The position numbers and the translations under genes were made by a program. Positions 1-8,136 of a DNA stretch of 25,238 nt are shown here, piece after piece. The DNA is taken from IMG/VR virus record IMGVR_UViG_3300042549_009481, positions 1-25,238 of that record. One strand, given 5' to 3'. The first letter of the stretch is position 1, and every line of letters begins with the position of its first letter. A model generated the notes under the pieces. The model had not been told where the DNA came from and ran no database searches. It was given only the letters and a program-made list of their open reading frames with translations. The stretch comes from a virus.

Positions 1-121
1 CACTGCCAGACTCGCCAATGAACAGGGTCTTGCTGACTTCGGACCAGGCCAGTTCACCCACTGCCAGCGTGGGCGGCGTAGCGGTGGTGGAAGATCGTTT
101 AATTTGAATGAGGTTGGGCAT
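1..121 (-). CDS. Tail fibre / tail tip accessory protein, N-terminus only (cut by window edge)
   Basis: Only the first 40 codons are visible. The reading frame begins MPNLIQIKRSSTTATPPTLA and continues with a GELAWSE...LFIGESG stretch before running off the left edge. This opening (a short basic strand, a Thr/Pro linker, then GELA-(W/Y)-x...LFIG) is common at the N-terminus of phage tail fibre and receptor-binding proteins, where it attaches the fibre to the tail tip. The ATG at 119-121 is preceded by GGAG about 8 bases upstream. It follows the collagen-like small protein and is the last tail gene visible. The family call is from motif memory; the rest of the protein, including any receptor-binding domain, is outside the window. 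Confidence 0.7.
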   Translation of the reverse strand, partial: MPNLIQIKRSSTTATPPTLAVGELAWSEVSKTLFIGESGS

Positions 122-139
122 AAGGTTCTCCGTTGGTAT

Positions 140-328
140 TTAGAAATAGCCCGCGTCCAGGGCCAAGGTGCTGACATCAGGCAAGGGACCGGGCGGGCCG
201 ACCGCACCTTGATCGCCCTTTGGGCCTTGCGGCCCGGGAACGGTGAGCGTGACTTCGAGCGAGGTGCTGTCCCATTGCGGCTGCAGGGTGAGGCTGACTT
301 CTGTGGTGGCTGCAATCGTTGTGGTCAT
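140..328 (-). CDS. Small collagen-like tail accessory protein (62 aa)
   Basis: A 62-residue protein. Residues 1-30 look like a beta-rich head (MTTTIAATTEVSLTLQPQWD, then SLEVTLTV). Residues 32-48 form five to six Gly-X-Y triplets (GPQ GPK GDQ GAV GPP GP), and a short tail ends in DAGYF. Gly-X-Y stretches in phage tail proteins usually form trimeric collagen-like stalks, which suggests a trimeric link or spike at the tail tip. A clear TGGAGG ribosome site lies about 8 bases before the ATG. It sits between a small tail protein and the fibre start, in the same operon. Its exact role is unknown; structural use is inferred from position and the collagen motif. Confidence 0.72.
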   Translation of the reverse strand: MTTTIAATTEVSLTLQPQWDSTSLEVTLTVPGPQGPKGDQGAVGPPGPLPDVSTLALDAGYF

Positions 329-342
329 GGATCGGCCTCCAT

Positions 343-681
343 TTACTGACTCACATCGGGCACGACCGGCACGATGAATGTTTCGGTCGATCGCACCGTC
401 CCGCCGCTATGCACTTCCACATCGCAGTACAGGTTGGCAGGGGCTGGGAATGTGGCCGACTGCGCTGGATCGACGAGCGCGAGGTAGAAGCGCCCAGGAT
501 TCACGGTCTGGTCAGGGTCAATCGCCGCCGACAGATTGGCAACCAAGCCTCCAACGCTGGTGCGCAGTTGGGATCGAATGGTTTGGTTGGTCAACTGGCT
601 CGGCACACCGTTGATGCGGTAAACGCCAGACAAAGCGAAGGTATCGCCCCGCTTAAACGGGGGCGTTGTTTGTGCAGTCAT
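343..681 (-). CDS. Small tail protein downstream of the tip protein (112 aa)
   Basis: The start is taken at the ATG at 679-681, which gives MTAQTTPPFKRGDTFALSG and has AAGGA upstream. A longer frame from 732 would overlap the previous gene by about 50 bases and is less likely. The stop of the gpJ-like gene is at 683-685, so the two genes nearly abut. The protein looks all-beta: FKRGDTFALSGVY, a TIRSQLRTS strand, GRFYLALVDPAQSATFPA, then YCDVEVHSGGTVRSTETF. This resembles the N-terminal domain of upper baseplate/fibre proteins (BppU type), which attach receptor-binding proteins. That likeness is impression only. No catalytic motif is visible. Confidence 0.7.
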   Translation of the reverse strand: MTAQTTPPFKRGDTFALSGVYRINGVPSQLTNQTIRSQLRTSVGGLVANLSAAIDPDQTVNPGRFYLALVDPAQSATFPAPANLYCDVEVHSGGTVRSTETFIVPVVPDVSQ

Positions 682-682
682 C

Positions 683-3652
683 TCAATATCCTTGAACGTA
701 GGCGTCCACCGTCCCAGCGGTTGCAGCGCCACTGGCGTTGAAACACTGGATCAGCGGACCCGAAGTTGATTTGTCGACCACGCGGGCCGTGGTGGCAGAG
801 CCACCGTCTGAATGCAAAGTGAGACTCACGATCACCACGCTTCGCCAGCCGGTGCCAATCGACAGGCGCGAACCGCCCGAGGCAATCACTACATCCGGCA
901 GGCGAATCGTTTTATCGGGCACATCGATTTGCGCAACCACCGAACCAATCAGGCCCTGCAGATTGCTCTGGTCGACATCGATACGGAATTGGTAGGTCGT
1001 TCCTGCGTCAGCCCAAGCCCGACCAGGAAATGGCACATAGGCTACGTCCGAGGACTTCTTCCAAGTGATCTTCCAGGCATACCCACTTACGGTGGCCGCG
1101 ATCGTCAGACTTCCACTCTCAGTAAATGTGACGCTTCCCGTCCAAAAAATGGCCTGGTACTGGGGCACCAGAAACACCGCCGTGGTGTTGGTCCACAACT
1201 GTGCCGTGTCGTTGCTCCACATGCGCGATGAATCGGGTGCTACCACCGGCGTCGTGTTGAGCGTGTAGCTTGCAAACACGTTCTCCACCGGCGCATCACC
1301 TAAGTTGCACGCAATGGCAGTGACGTTCAGACTCTCATTGCCGGTGGTGTCGACCGCTTTGATCAGAATCTGACCGGCTCCATAAGGAATGGTGACCAGA
1401 TCCCAGGGCGAGACTGCCAGCAAGCCGGTGTGCAATTCCAATGCATCCGACCAAGAGCGACTGCCACCTGGCTGCCAACGCACCCGGTAACCGGCAAGAT
1501 CAATGTCGGTAACTGGGCCCCAGGTCAGGCGCTCACCATCTAGGCGTAGCCAAGGAACGTCTGACGGGGGCGCGGTTTTGCCCACCACTTGCACTGTCCC
1601 CTGGCTCCATGCTCCGCGCACGCCGATCGAATTGATCGCCCGAATGCGCACGTTGTAGCTGGCTCCGTCTTGCACCGGCGACACCCAAGCCACACCCAGT
1701 TCGGCAGCAACAATGTCCACCGGCGACCATCCCAGGTCAGTCGTAGCTTGGGTCTGTACTTCGACCTGCCCCTTCTGAGCGTAGACCTCGGTAGGTGCGG
1801 TCCAGCCCACGCGGATGCGCGAAATGACAGAGCCATCAGCCAGTCGCAGTAATTCAGATGTGCCGGATGCCAGCGTAAGACCCGACACGGCAGGCACGCT
1901 GAACGGGTCTGGCAAATTGGACTGAGCGATGACGGCGGCAGGCAACAAGACCGCTTGCGTGTAAACACTGGCGCTGTATTCACGGGCCACGACATAGACC
2001 TCGTCGTTGTCCTTGATCTCGATCTGCATGATCCGGAACAACTTGGCGGACCAACCCGGCGTTGAATGCGTGATCGGCACCACATCCCCCACCTCGCAGC
2101 GCAAGCCTTCCTGAAATGCGGAGAACTTCACCACCAAGCCGTAGCGGCTCTGGTTCAGGGTCAACTGACCGATGTTTTGCGCCCGGTAGCTGTTGGCTGT
2201 GAAAGGCAGGTCAATCTTGGCTTCCAGAATCAGACCGTTATCGGTTGCACGCAAAGCGGTGGACTCGATCATTGCCAGATCGGGCTGCCACTTCTTGGCC
2301 GGGTTGTAGAACCCTGCGGTGACCCGGTTGTACTTGGCGCGTTTACCGGCTTGGCTGATGACCCAAGAGCCGGTGATGTTGCTCTCGGTAAACCCAAAGC
2401 TTGAGGCCGTGGTGGCAACGTCAAGCACCAACCGGTACTTGCCGCCGCTAAACACCAGCATGCCCCGGCACGCGGTGAGCAAAGCGCGCACGTTGTCATA
2501 CGCCGTCTGGTTGGTGTCGATCGTTCCGTCGCAGGCGTAAGCCGCGTAGTTCACCTGGGCGAGCGTGTGCTGCCCAGAACCTGCTGAAGTCAGATCGATG
2601 GCCACACCTGCATAGGCATTGGCAAGCGTGGTGGCGAGTTGGTAGCTGGTGTCAGTTGCCTTGATCGCGTAATAAGTTGTCCCTGAAACCAACGGACTGG
2701 GCACGGTGGCGGTGCTGCTCACCTTGACACCGTCCCCGGTGTCGATCGGAATCGGTTGGGAGAAAGTCAGCGCTTCAGTTGTGGTGCTGACCGTGAAGAT
2801 GTCAGAAAAGCTGGGAGCCGTGATCCGCACATCGCAGGCGTTCGCAGCTGCTGCAATGCTCGTGTCATCGATCGCGCTGATGGCAATACCTCGCCCATAA
2901 ATCGTGTTGCTCAGGTAGTCCCGCAGGACGAGTGCCGGGTTGTTGGAATACCGGGTCTGGCCGTTTCGTGGGTCATACAAAGTTCTGCCTCGCACATCGG
3001 CGGTGATCGTGGGCAGGCCAGAGAATGCGTTACGGTCGTATTTGAGCTTGACGTACAGGTAGGCGCAGTTGGAAAGTTTGCAGGCACTGGTCCACTTGGG
3101 CACATCGGCGGTGAGTGCTGCATCGGCTGCTTCACCAGGCGTTCCCAGATGCTTGGTAACTGTGAGCAGTCCGGTGAACTTGGCTTCACTTGAAAGCACG
3201 TCGTCCAAATACACGTTGTCGATCGCGGTCACTGGCCCTTCGGAGAGCACCAGCACCAGGTGCAGGTATTCGTTGCTGCTTCCGGAGACCTCAATGAACA
3301 CCCGCGTGCCACCCACCCGGCGGCGACCGTAGATCACTGGGATGGGGTCGACATTGCTCTGGGAGTTGATCAGGATGCCCTGCGCCTGGGCCGAAGACAG
3401 CGCAGACTGTGCGCTTGAGGGCGAGTTCGAGCCGATCAGTGACTGCACCGCCAAGTTGGCAACACCCCCGGCGACCAAACCGGTCGCACCGCCGATGAAA
3501 CTGGCAGTGGCAAGCGATGCGCCAAGAACGTCAGCCGCTACAGCCGTGATGCCCGACTCAATGACCATGCCAAGTACTGCATCGGCCACCACGATACCCA
3601 CGGCCTCGGACACCACCGATCCAACGATGGCTCCAATGACGATGCCTGCCAT
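683..3652 (-). CDS. Tail tip attachment / host specificity protein, gpJ-like
   Basis: 989 residues, in the size range of lambda gpJ-type central tail tip proteins, which close the tail and contact the host. Residues 1-75 are hydrophobic and Gly/Ala-rich, as often seen in J homologues of this group. Residues 103-116 carry the typical PIPVIYGRRRVGG segment; 425-460 the conserved GSWVISQAGKRAKYNRV and GFYNPAKKWQPD segments of the hub fold. Two fibronectin type III-like domains lie at about 585-690 and 695-785, followed by beta-rich C-terminal domains that likely carry specificity. Residues 284-366 look like an extra inserted domain (reported separately). The ATG overlaps the preceding stop in TAATG, implying translational coupling. 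Confidence 0.88.
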   Translation of the reverse strand: MAGIVIGAIVGSVVSEAVGIVVADAVLGMVIESGITAVAADVLGASLATASFIGGATGLVAGGVANLAVQSLIGSNSPSSAQSALSSAQAQGILINSQSNVDPIPVIYGRRRVGGTRVFIEVSGSSNEYLHLVLVLSEGPVTAIDNVYLDDVLSSEAKFTGLLTVTKHLGTPGEAADAALTADVPKWTSACKLSNCAYLYVKLKYDRNAFSGLPTITADVRGRTLYDPRNGQTRYSNNPALVLRDYLSNTIYGRGIAISAIDDTSIAAAANACDVRITAPSFSDIFTVSTTTEALTFSQPIPIDTGDGVKVSSTATVPSPLVSGTTYYAIKATDTSYQLATTLANAYAGVAIDLTSAGSGQHTLAQVNYAAYACDGTIDTNQTAYDNVRALLTACRGMLVFSGGKYRLVLDVATTASSFGFTESNITGSWVISQAGKRAKYNRVTAGFYNPAKKWQPDLAMIESTALRATDNGLILEAKIDLPFTANSYRAQNIGQLTLNQSRYGLVVKFSAFQEGLRCEVGDVVPITHSTPGWSAKLFRIMQIEIKDNDEVYVVAREYSASVYTQAVLLPAAVIAQSNLPDPFSVPAVSGLTLASGTSELLRLADGSVISRIRVGWTAPTEVYAQKGQVEVQTQATTDLGWSPVDIVAAELGVAWVSPVQDGASYNVRIRAINSIGVRGAWSQGTVQVVGKTAPPSDVPWLRLDGERLTWGPVTDIDLAGYRVRWQPGGSRSWSDALELHTGLLAVSPWDLVTIPYGAGQILIKAVDTTGNESLNVTAIACNLGDAPVENVFASYTLNTTPVVAPDSSRMWSNDTAQLWTNTTAVFLVPQYQAIFWTGSVTFTESGSLTIAATVSGYAWKITWKKSSDVAYVPFPGRAWADAGTTYQFRIDVDQSNLQGLIGSVVAQIDVPDKTIRLPDVVIASGGSRLSIGTGWRSVVIVSLTLHSDGGSATTARVVDKSTSGPLIQCFNASGAATAGTVDAYVQGY

Positions 3653-4146
3653 TACCCGACTTCCCTGTCCTGAACTACCTTGGCGTACATGCGCTCGACG
3701 TCCTGGTAGCCGAGGTGTCCGAGCAGGCGACCGAAGTCTTTGGTCTGTTTGACGTGGTAATAAATCTTTTGCACGCCCAGCGCTTTAAGGCCCATCTCGG
3801 CAAAGCGCAGCAGCTTCAGAACGACACGCCCAGCACGTACCTCGGGTACGGCATAAACAGCGCTGTTGGCGGCGACCAGTGCATCCTGGTAATGGATGTG
3901 GGTCTGCACGATGAATGCGGCGTAGCCCACGATCACGCCATCACGTTTGGCGATGAAGGTGGCCAGTTTCCCTGCGGCATCGAGTTCGCCGTAGCGAGCC
4001 CAGTCGATGTTCAGACGATCGAGATCCTTCTGGCCGACTTCTTCGTATTCGCGCTCGGCCAGGGCTTGGAGTTCTTGGGTCGCCGTTCCAACGGGGATGC
4101 GCGCATACGTGTAGAGAGATCGTCCGCTCTTCACAGGGATCCCCAC
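3652..4146 (-). CDS. GNAT-like acetyltransferase-fold protein in the baseplate operon
   Basis: 164 residues. The central part resembles the GNAT fold: a DGVIVGYAAF strand pair at about 69-78, a NSAVYAVPEVRAGRVVLKLL segment at 94-113 resembling motif A with its acetyl-CoA-binding turn (RAGRVV, degenerate compared with R/QxxGxG/A), then IYYHVK and LLGHLGYQDVERMYAKV, typical of motif B. Acetyl-CoA binding is not certain. The gene lies between a DUF2163-like gene and the gpJ-like gene, where many related phages have an NlpC/P60 peptidase. There is no ATG: GTG at 4144-4146 or GTG at 4132-4134, the latter giving a GTGA overlap with the previous stop; both have a purine-rich site upstream. Its 3' end overlaps the next ATG by one base. 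Confidence 0.65.
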   Translation of the reverse strand: MGIPVKSGRSLYTYARIPVGTATQELQALAEREYEEVGQKDLDRLNIDWARYGELDAAGKLATFIAKRDGVIVGYAAFIVQTHIHYQDALVAANSAVYAVPEVRAGRVVLKLLRFAEMGLKALGVQKIYYHVKQTKDFGRLLGHLGYQDVERMYAKVVQDREVG

Positions 4147-4694
4147 TTGATTTCCCGATTGATGTTGGTGACGAACTGAAACCCCCGGTCGCCCGGAAAC
4201 CAGATCTGCTCTTCCGGGTCATTGGTGTGCCTGCCCGGCGTGCGCTGGAAATCCACCCACTGCGAGCTGGCAGTCACTGCAATCGTGCAGGTGCCGTTGT
4301 TCGGATCGTCGGAAATTTCCATGCTGTCAATCCGACCATCGAACACCAGCAAGGGGTTGCTGATGATGGCCAGGCGGTAATCCAGGAAGCCTTTGTAGAT
4401 GGCGATGCGCCGGTCGATATAGGGCTTGGACAGAGCAATCGAAATCCAGGTCTGGTCGACCGCCGAGACTTGCACCGTGACATTGGGGATGCTCATGTCA
4501 CTGGTCTCTGACAGACCGGAAAACCCGAGAAAGTGGCCGTTGGCCGTGTAGGTATTGGTGCTCCACAGTACGTTGATCCAAGCGTCCGTCATGCGGATAG
4601 TGCCGTCGTCAAACCAGGTCTCAACCAAGTAGACGGGCTGATTGCTGGACTTGAGGATCTCGGCGATGAATTCTGAACTTGCTCCGCGATCCAT
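4131..4694 (-). CDS. DUF2163-like baseplate / tail tip protein
   Basis: 187 residues. It starts MDRGASSEFIAEILKSSNQP and continues with YLVETWFDDGTIRMTDAW, a pattern typical of DUF2163-like phage proteins at the tail tip (baseplate hub region of siphophages and gene transfer agents). Later segments (GLSETSDMSIPNVTVQVSAV, YKGFLDY, VFDGRIDSMEISDD, then CTIAVTASSQWVDFQRTPGR) fit the same beta-rich hub protein, and the C-terminus has FPGDRGFQFV. It likely forms part of the baseplate between the distal tail protein and the tip protein. AAGG lies about 9 bases before the ATG. Its end overlaps the GNAT-like gene, so the two are probably coupled. Confidence 0.75.
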   Translation of the reverse strand: MDRGASSEFIAEILKSSNQPVYLVETWFDDGTIRMTDAWINVLWSTNTYTANGHFLGFSGLSETSDMSIPNVTVQVSAVDQTWISIALSKPYIDRRIAIYKGFLDYRLAIISNPLLVFDGRIDSMEISDDPNNGTCTIAVTASSQWVDFQRTPGRHTNDPEEQIWFPGDRGFQFVTNINREIKWGSL

Positions 4695-4705
4695 AAAATT
4701 TGACC

Positions 4706-5305
4706 TTAAAAGGCCTCCACCAACTGCAAGCTGAAGTTGTAAATCGACCCGGGGGCCACAGCCGACTCCATCGTGTCCGTGCCCAAAGCCAACGTGAACC
4801 GCACGTTGCGCACAGTGATCACTGCGCCGTCGGCAGGCACTGCCATCAAGGCGGGCTCAATCGCCACGGTAGCCAGGCCAAAGGCATCTGCGTTCACATC
4901 AGCGGTGACCATGTAGACCTTGGTCTGGCCAGTAACGCCAATGAAGTCACCCGCTTTGAGTGCGCCGGAAAGTCCTGCAGTCCAGCCGCGCGTGGAGATG
5001 CTTCTGCCTTGCTGGCTGGCCCCGTTGATCTGCGGTGTGCCGGTGGCCACGCCTTGAGGCAACTTGTGCGCAGGCAGCACAGCGGTGAAGTTGTCCCACT
5101 GGCCGCGCTGGGAGACAACAAAGGCCTGAATCGGTGCGAATTGCGCTCGGGTCAAACCCACCCAATCCGCAGTGATCACCCAGCGCTGAGCGCCGTTGGT
5201 ACGCACACTGCGGCGCAGGTTGTGCGATATCGACACGCGCGTGGGCTGATAGGACTGAATCTTGATGGCGCTTGGCGCGGGTGTTAATGGGAACGTGCCG
5301 CTCAT
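4706..5305 (-). CDS. Distal tail / minor tail protein
   Basis: 199 residues. The N-terminus (PAPSAIKIQSYQPTRVSISHNL) followed by RRWVITADWVGLTRAQFAPIQAFVVSQRGQ-like text (seen as GAQRWVITADWVGL and FVVSQRGQWDNF) matches a family found next to the tape measure gene in many betaproteobacterial siphophages. It is usually annotated only as a phage tail protein and probably has the distal-tail role of joining tube and tip. Residues 105-190 contain a repeated beta pattern (KAGDFIGVTGQTKVYMVTAD, then ADGAVITVRNVRFTL) like a small carbohydrate-binding or OB-like insert. The gene sits between the tape measure and the DUF2163-like gene in the same orientation. Function is inferred from place and family. 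Confidence 0.7.
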   Translation of the reverse strand: MSGTFPLTPAPSAIKIQSYQPTRVSISHNLRRSVRTNGAQRWVITADWVGLTRAQFAPIQAFVVSQRGQWDNFTAVLPAHKLPQGVATGTPQINGASQQGRSISTRGWTAGLSGALKAGDFIGVTGQTKVYMVTADVNADAFGLATVAIEPALMAVPADGAVITVRNVRFTLALGTDTMESAVAPGSIYNFSLQLVEAF

Positions 5306-5330
5306 GACTTATCCCGTGATCCCTTGGCAT

Positions 5331-8129
5331 TCATGCCGTTATCCCAAACCGTCCGCGCATGTTGAGCGCCTGGTTCACGATGCCCACCACCACGGCCTTG
5401 TTTTGCACCATGGCAGACTGGAAGCTGCGCGCATCCATCGCCCGAACCGAGAAGTTGATGTTGATTGGCGCTTGGGCTGTGGCCGTGCTGCTGTCGCTGC
5501 TGCCGGGCGAAGATGTTGTGCCAGCCGACTTCCCGTTGGGGACGATCGTTCCCGCGCCGTTGGGCACAAACCATTCCGGACCTTGCTCGCCCACGATGTA
5601 GGGCTGGCCACCGGTCACTGGACCGCCATCGGCCTTGAACAGGCCCGACAGAAAGTTTCCCGCACTACTAAACATCCCAGAGAGCGACATGCCGCTGGTC
5701 GCTTGCGCCAGTGGTTTCATGATGCTGTTTTGAATCTGGATGCGAATCAGATCCGCGATGATGGAATTGGCCAGGCTCTTGAAGTCGAGCTTGCCGGTCT
5801 GCACAAAGCTCACCAGCGCGTCCTCCATGCCCTTGAACGCATTGGTAAAGAGCCGCTCGGACTGGGCTGCAGCGTTAGAGACGGTGTCGATGTAGTTGTT
5901 CAGCGCCTTGGTAACGCCCATCTCCCACGAGCGCTCAGCATCCCACCGGGCTTCAATCGCTTTGATCATGACCGCCGTGGATTTGACGGCCTCATCGCGC
6001 AGGCGCTGCTGGGTATCTGCCGTCAGTTTGGTGCCGCTTTGCTCGGCATCCCAGATCTGCTGCTCGACCGCGAGGAAGTTCTTGCGCTTAACGTTGGCAA
6101 TCTCCTGCGCCTGAGCGTTCAAGCTAATCAGCTTGGTCTGGAAGATGTACTGATCGTTGGCCTGCTCCAGGCTGTAGGTGAAGGCATTGATGCGCTTGGT
6201 CTCATCAAACTTTTGCTGGGCATCAAAACGATCATTCACCGCCTGGACCAAGGTGGCGGTCGACTTGATCGCCTCGGAGCGCAGGCGTTGCTGAGCCTCA
6301 GCGGACAGTTTGGTACCGCTCTTTTCTGCATCCCAGATTTGCTGTTCAACAGCCAGGAGATTTTTTCGGCCCTCGGTGGCCATTGCCTGATCGCGGGCAT
6401 TGAGACCAATCAGCATGTTCTGAAATTGGTACTGTTCGTTGGCCTGCTCCAGGCTGCGGGTGAAGGCATTGATCTGCTTGGACTCATCGAACTTCTGCTG
6501 CGCATCGAAACGCTCATTGACGGCCTGCACCATGGCGGCTGTGGACTTGGTAGCCTCGTTGCGCAATCTCTGCTGCGCCTCTGAAGACAACTTGGAGCCA
6601 TTCTTTTCTGCATCCCATATTTGTTGCTCAACGGCCAGGAAGTTCTTGCGTCCTTCCGTGGCCAAAGCTTGATCTCGGGCGTTCAGACCAATGAGGGTAT
6701 TTTGGAATTCGTATTGCTGGTTGGCCACATCCAGGCTGTGGGCGAAGGCATCGATGCGCTTGCCTTCGTCAATGGACTGGATGCTTGAGACAGTGGCCGT
6801 CACCTTGGCCATGTCACCTAGACGGCCTTCCTTGACCGCCAGCAGGCGGCCTTTTTCGATCATGGCCTCGTACTTGCCTAACTTGTCTTTGATGGCCTCG
6901 ACGTTGAGGGAGGCCAGGTAGGAGTCAAACGGGCTGGTTTTGTCAGGCCGCTGGTCCGGAATGGCAAATGAGCGCTTGGGTGACTCGATGGGCTTTTTCA
7001 GACCCGCATCCCGCTGGGCAAACTGCTCGTCGAGTTTGGTAAGAAATAACGGCGCGGTCCAAATCTTGACCATGTCCTGGTTGAAGGACTCGGCGTGGCT
7101 CTTGAGGTCAGAGGTCAGCGTTGCAAAGCGGCGCTTGACCGGATCCAATGACTTTTCACTGATCATCTCCGCGCCAATGCCGTCCATGAAGGCAAGCACC
7201 GAGACGATATCGGCGGCGACCGCTGCAAAGGAGTTGCCCACGATTCGCACCACGCGAATGATGGCGTCAAAGATATCAATGAAAGCCGCCACCGCGCGCA
7301 TGCCTTCCCGCGCCCAGGTCTCGATCACGTTGTCTTGCTTGAGTTGCTTGGCCGTGTCGTTGAGCCGCTCGGTCATGCTGCCTGAATCCAGCAAGGCGTC
7401 GGTGAAGTCACGCATGACCGGTAGCAATGCCGAGGCAATGGTGTTGTAAAGCGACTTCTTCCTGCCCTCCAGGCGCAACAGGTTCTTCTCGTAAAGGTCA
7501 GCTTCTGCCGCCATCTCGGAGGTGACTTTGGCGTTGAGTTCGCCTATTTCTGCCAAGTCCTGCATGAATGGGAGCAGTTCAGCGCCTCGCTTGCCCAGCA
7601 GCATCTGGGCCGTTGCCACCGCCTGGGTGCTGCTGTCCATGGAGTCGAGCTTCTTGGCCAGGTCCAGCATGACTTCGCCTGAGTCGCGCAACTTACCCGA
7701 TGAGTCCGTTACTTCAACACCCAAAGCTTTGAACAAGTCGGACTGCTTTTGGCTACCGCCTGCCGCCTCGAACATAGCTTTGGAGAGCTTTTGCAAGCCT
7801 CCGCCGACTTCTTCCAAACTGGTACCCGAGAGTTTGGCCGCCGACTTCAAACCCGAGAGGGCTTCCACCGTTGCCCCGGTTTTCTTAGCCATCTGGTCGA
7901 GTTCACCAGCCGACGCAATCGCCCCCTTGATGCCGTCGGCAAAGGCGTCAAAGGTGTATGCCGCCGCCATGGCCACCACTGCGCCCTTGACCGCCTTCAT
8001 GGCGGTTTCAGACACATTGCCGATGGTGTCCATGGCTTTTTTGGCCATGAACTCGGCCTTGTTCAGGTCGGATTCAAAGCGAGCGACATTGGCCTCGAGG
8101 CTGACCACGAGACTGGCGAGGGTTGCCAT
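5331..8129 (-). CDS. Tail tape measure protein
   Basis: 932 residues, the longest alpha-helical protein in the tail operon. It sets tail length and is later ejected with the DNA. The N-terminus (MATLASLVVSLEANVARFES) with KAEFMAKKAMDTIG is typical of lambda-like tape measures. A hydrophobic segment lies at about 47-73. Residues about 460-740 hold three tandem 94-residue repeats rich in Gln, Ala and charged residues (listed separately). The C-terminus (SERLFTNAFKGMEDALVSF, then GKLDFKSLANSIIADLIRIQ and FKADGGPVTGGQPYIVGEQG) matches the lambda gpH C-terminal domain family. It directly follows the tail assembly chaperone frame, the standard order. At roughly 0.15 nm per residue it predicts a tail near 140 nm, a rough estimate. 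Confidence 0.95.
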   Translation of the reverse strand: MATLASLVVSLEANVARFESDLNKAEFMAKKAMDTIGNVSETAMKAVKGAVVAMAAAYTFDAFADGIKGAIASAGELDQMAKKTGATVEALSGLKSAAKLSGTSLEEVGGGLQKLSKAMFEAAGGSQKQSDLFKALGVEVTDSSGKLRDSGEVMLDLAKKLDSMDSSTQAVATAQMLLGKRGAELLPFMQDLAEIGELNAKVTSEMAAEADLYEKNLLRLEGRKKSLYNTIASALLPVMRDFTDALLDSGSMTERLNDTAKQLKQDNVIETWAREGMRAVAAFIDIFDAIIRVVRIVGNSFAAVAADIVSVLAFMDGIGAEMISEKSLDPVKRRFATLTSDLKSHAESFNQDMVKIWTAPLFLTKLDEQFAQRDAGLKKPIESPKRSFAIPDQRPDKTSPFDSYLASLNVEAIKDKLGKYEAMIEKGRLLAVKEGRLGDMAKVTATVSSIQSIDEGKRIDAFAHSLDVANQQYEFQNTLIGLNARDQALATEGRKNFLAVEQQIWDAEKNGSKLSSEAQQRLRNEATKSTAAMVQAVNERFDAQQKFDESKQINAFTRSLEQANEQYQFQNMLIGLNARDQAMATEGRKNLLAVEQQIWDAEKSGTKLSAEAQQRLRSEAIKSTATLVQAVNDRFDAQQKFDETKRINAFTYSLEQANDQYIFQTKLISLNAQAQEIANVKRKNFLAVEQQIWDAEQSGTKLTADTQQRLRDEAVKSTAVMIKAIEARWDAERSWEMGVTKALNNYIDTVSNAAAQSERLFTNAFKGMEDALVSFVQTGKLDFKSLANSIIADLIRIQIQNSIMKPLAQATSGMSLSGMFSSAGNFLSGLFKADGGPVTGGQPYIVGEQGPEWFVPNGAGTIVPNGKSAGTTSSPGSSDSSTATAQAPININFSVRAMDARSFQSAMVQNKAVVVGIVNQALNMRGRFGITA
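5907..6752 (-). repeat. Three tandem 282-bp repeats inside the tape measure gene
   Basis: Three consecutive 94-codon units begin with IDAFAHSLDVAN, INAFTRSLEQAN and INAFTYSLEQAN, at about 6752, 6470 and 6188 reading leftwards. Each contains QYxFQ, the LAVEQQIWDAE block, KLS/TA-xxQQRLR-EA and a closing RFDAQQKFDE or related text. The spacing is exactly 282 bases between equivalent points of the first two units. Nucleotide copies have diverged visibly while the protein pattern is kept, so this is an old in-frame duplication under selection. Confidence 0.9.
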
Positions 8130-8136
8130 GGGGGAG

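Noticed and set aside
5262-6584. Long 440-codon open frame on the plus strand
   Set aside because: It runs antisense to the tape measure gene and repeats because that gene repeats. Its protein is leucine-rich low-complexity text with no family pattern and no ribosome site.
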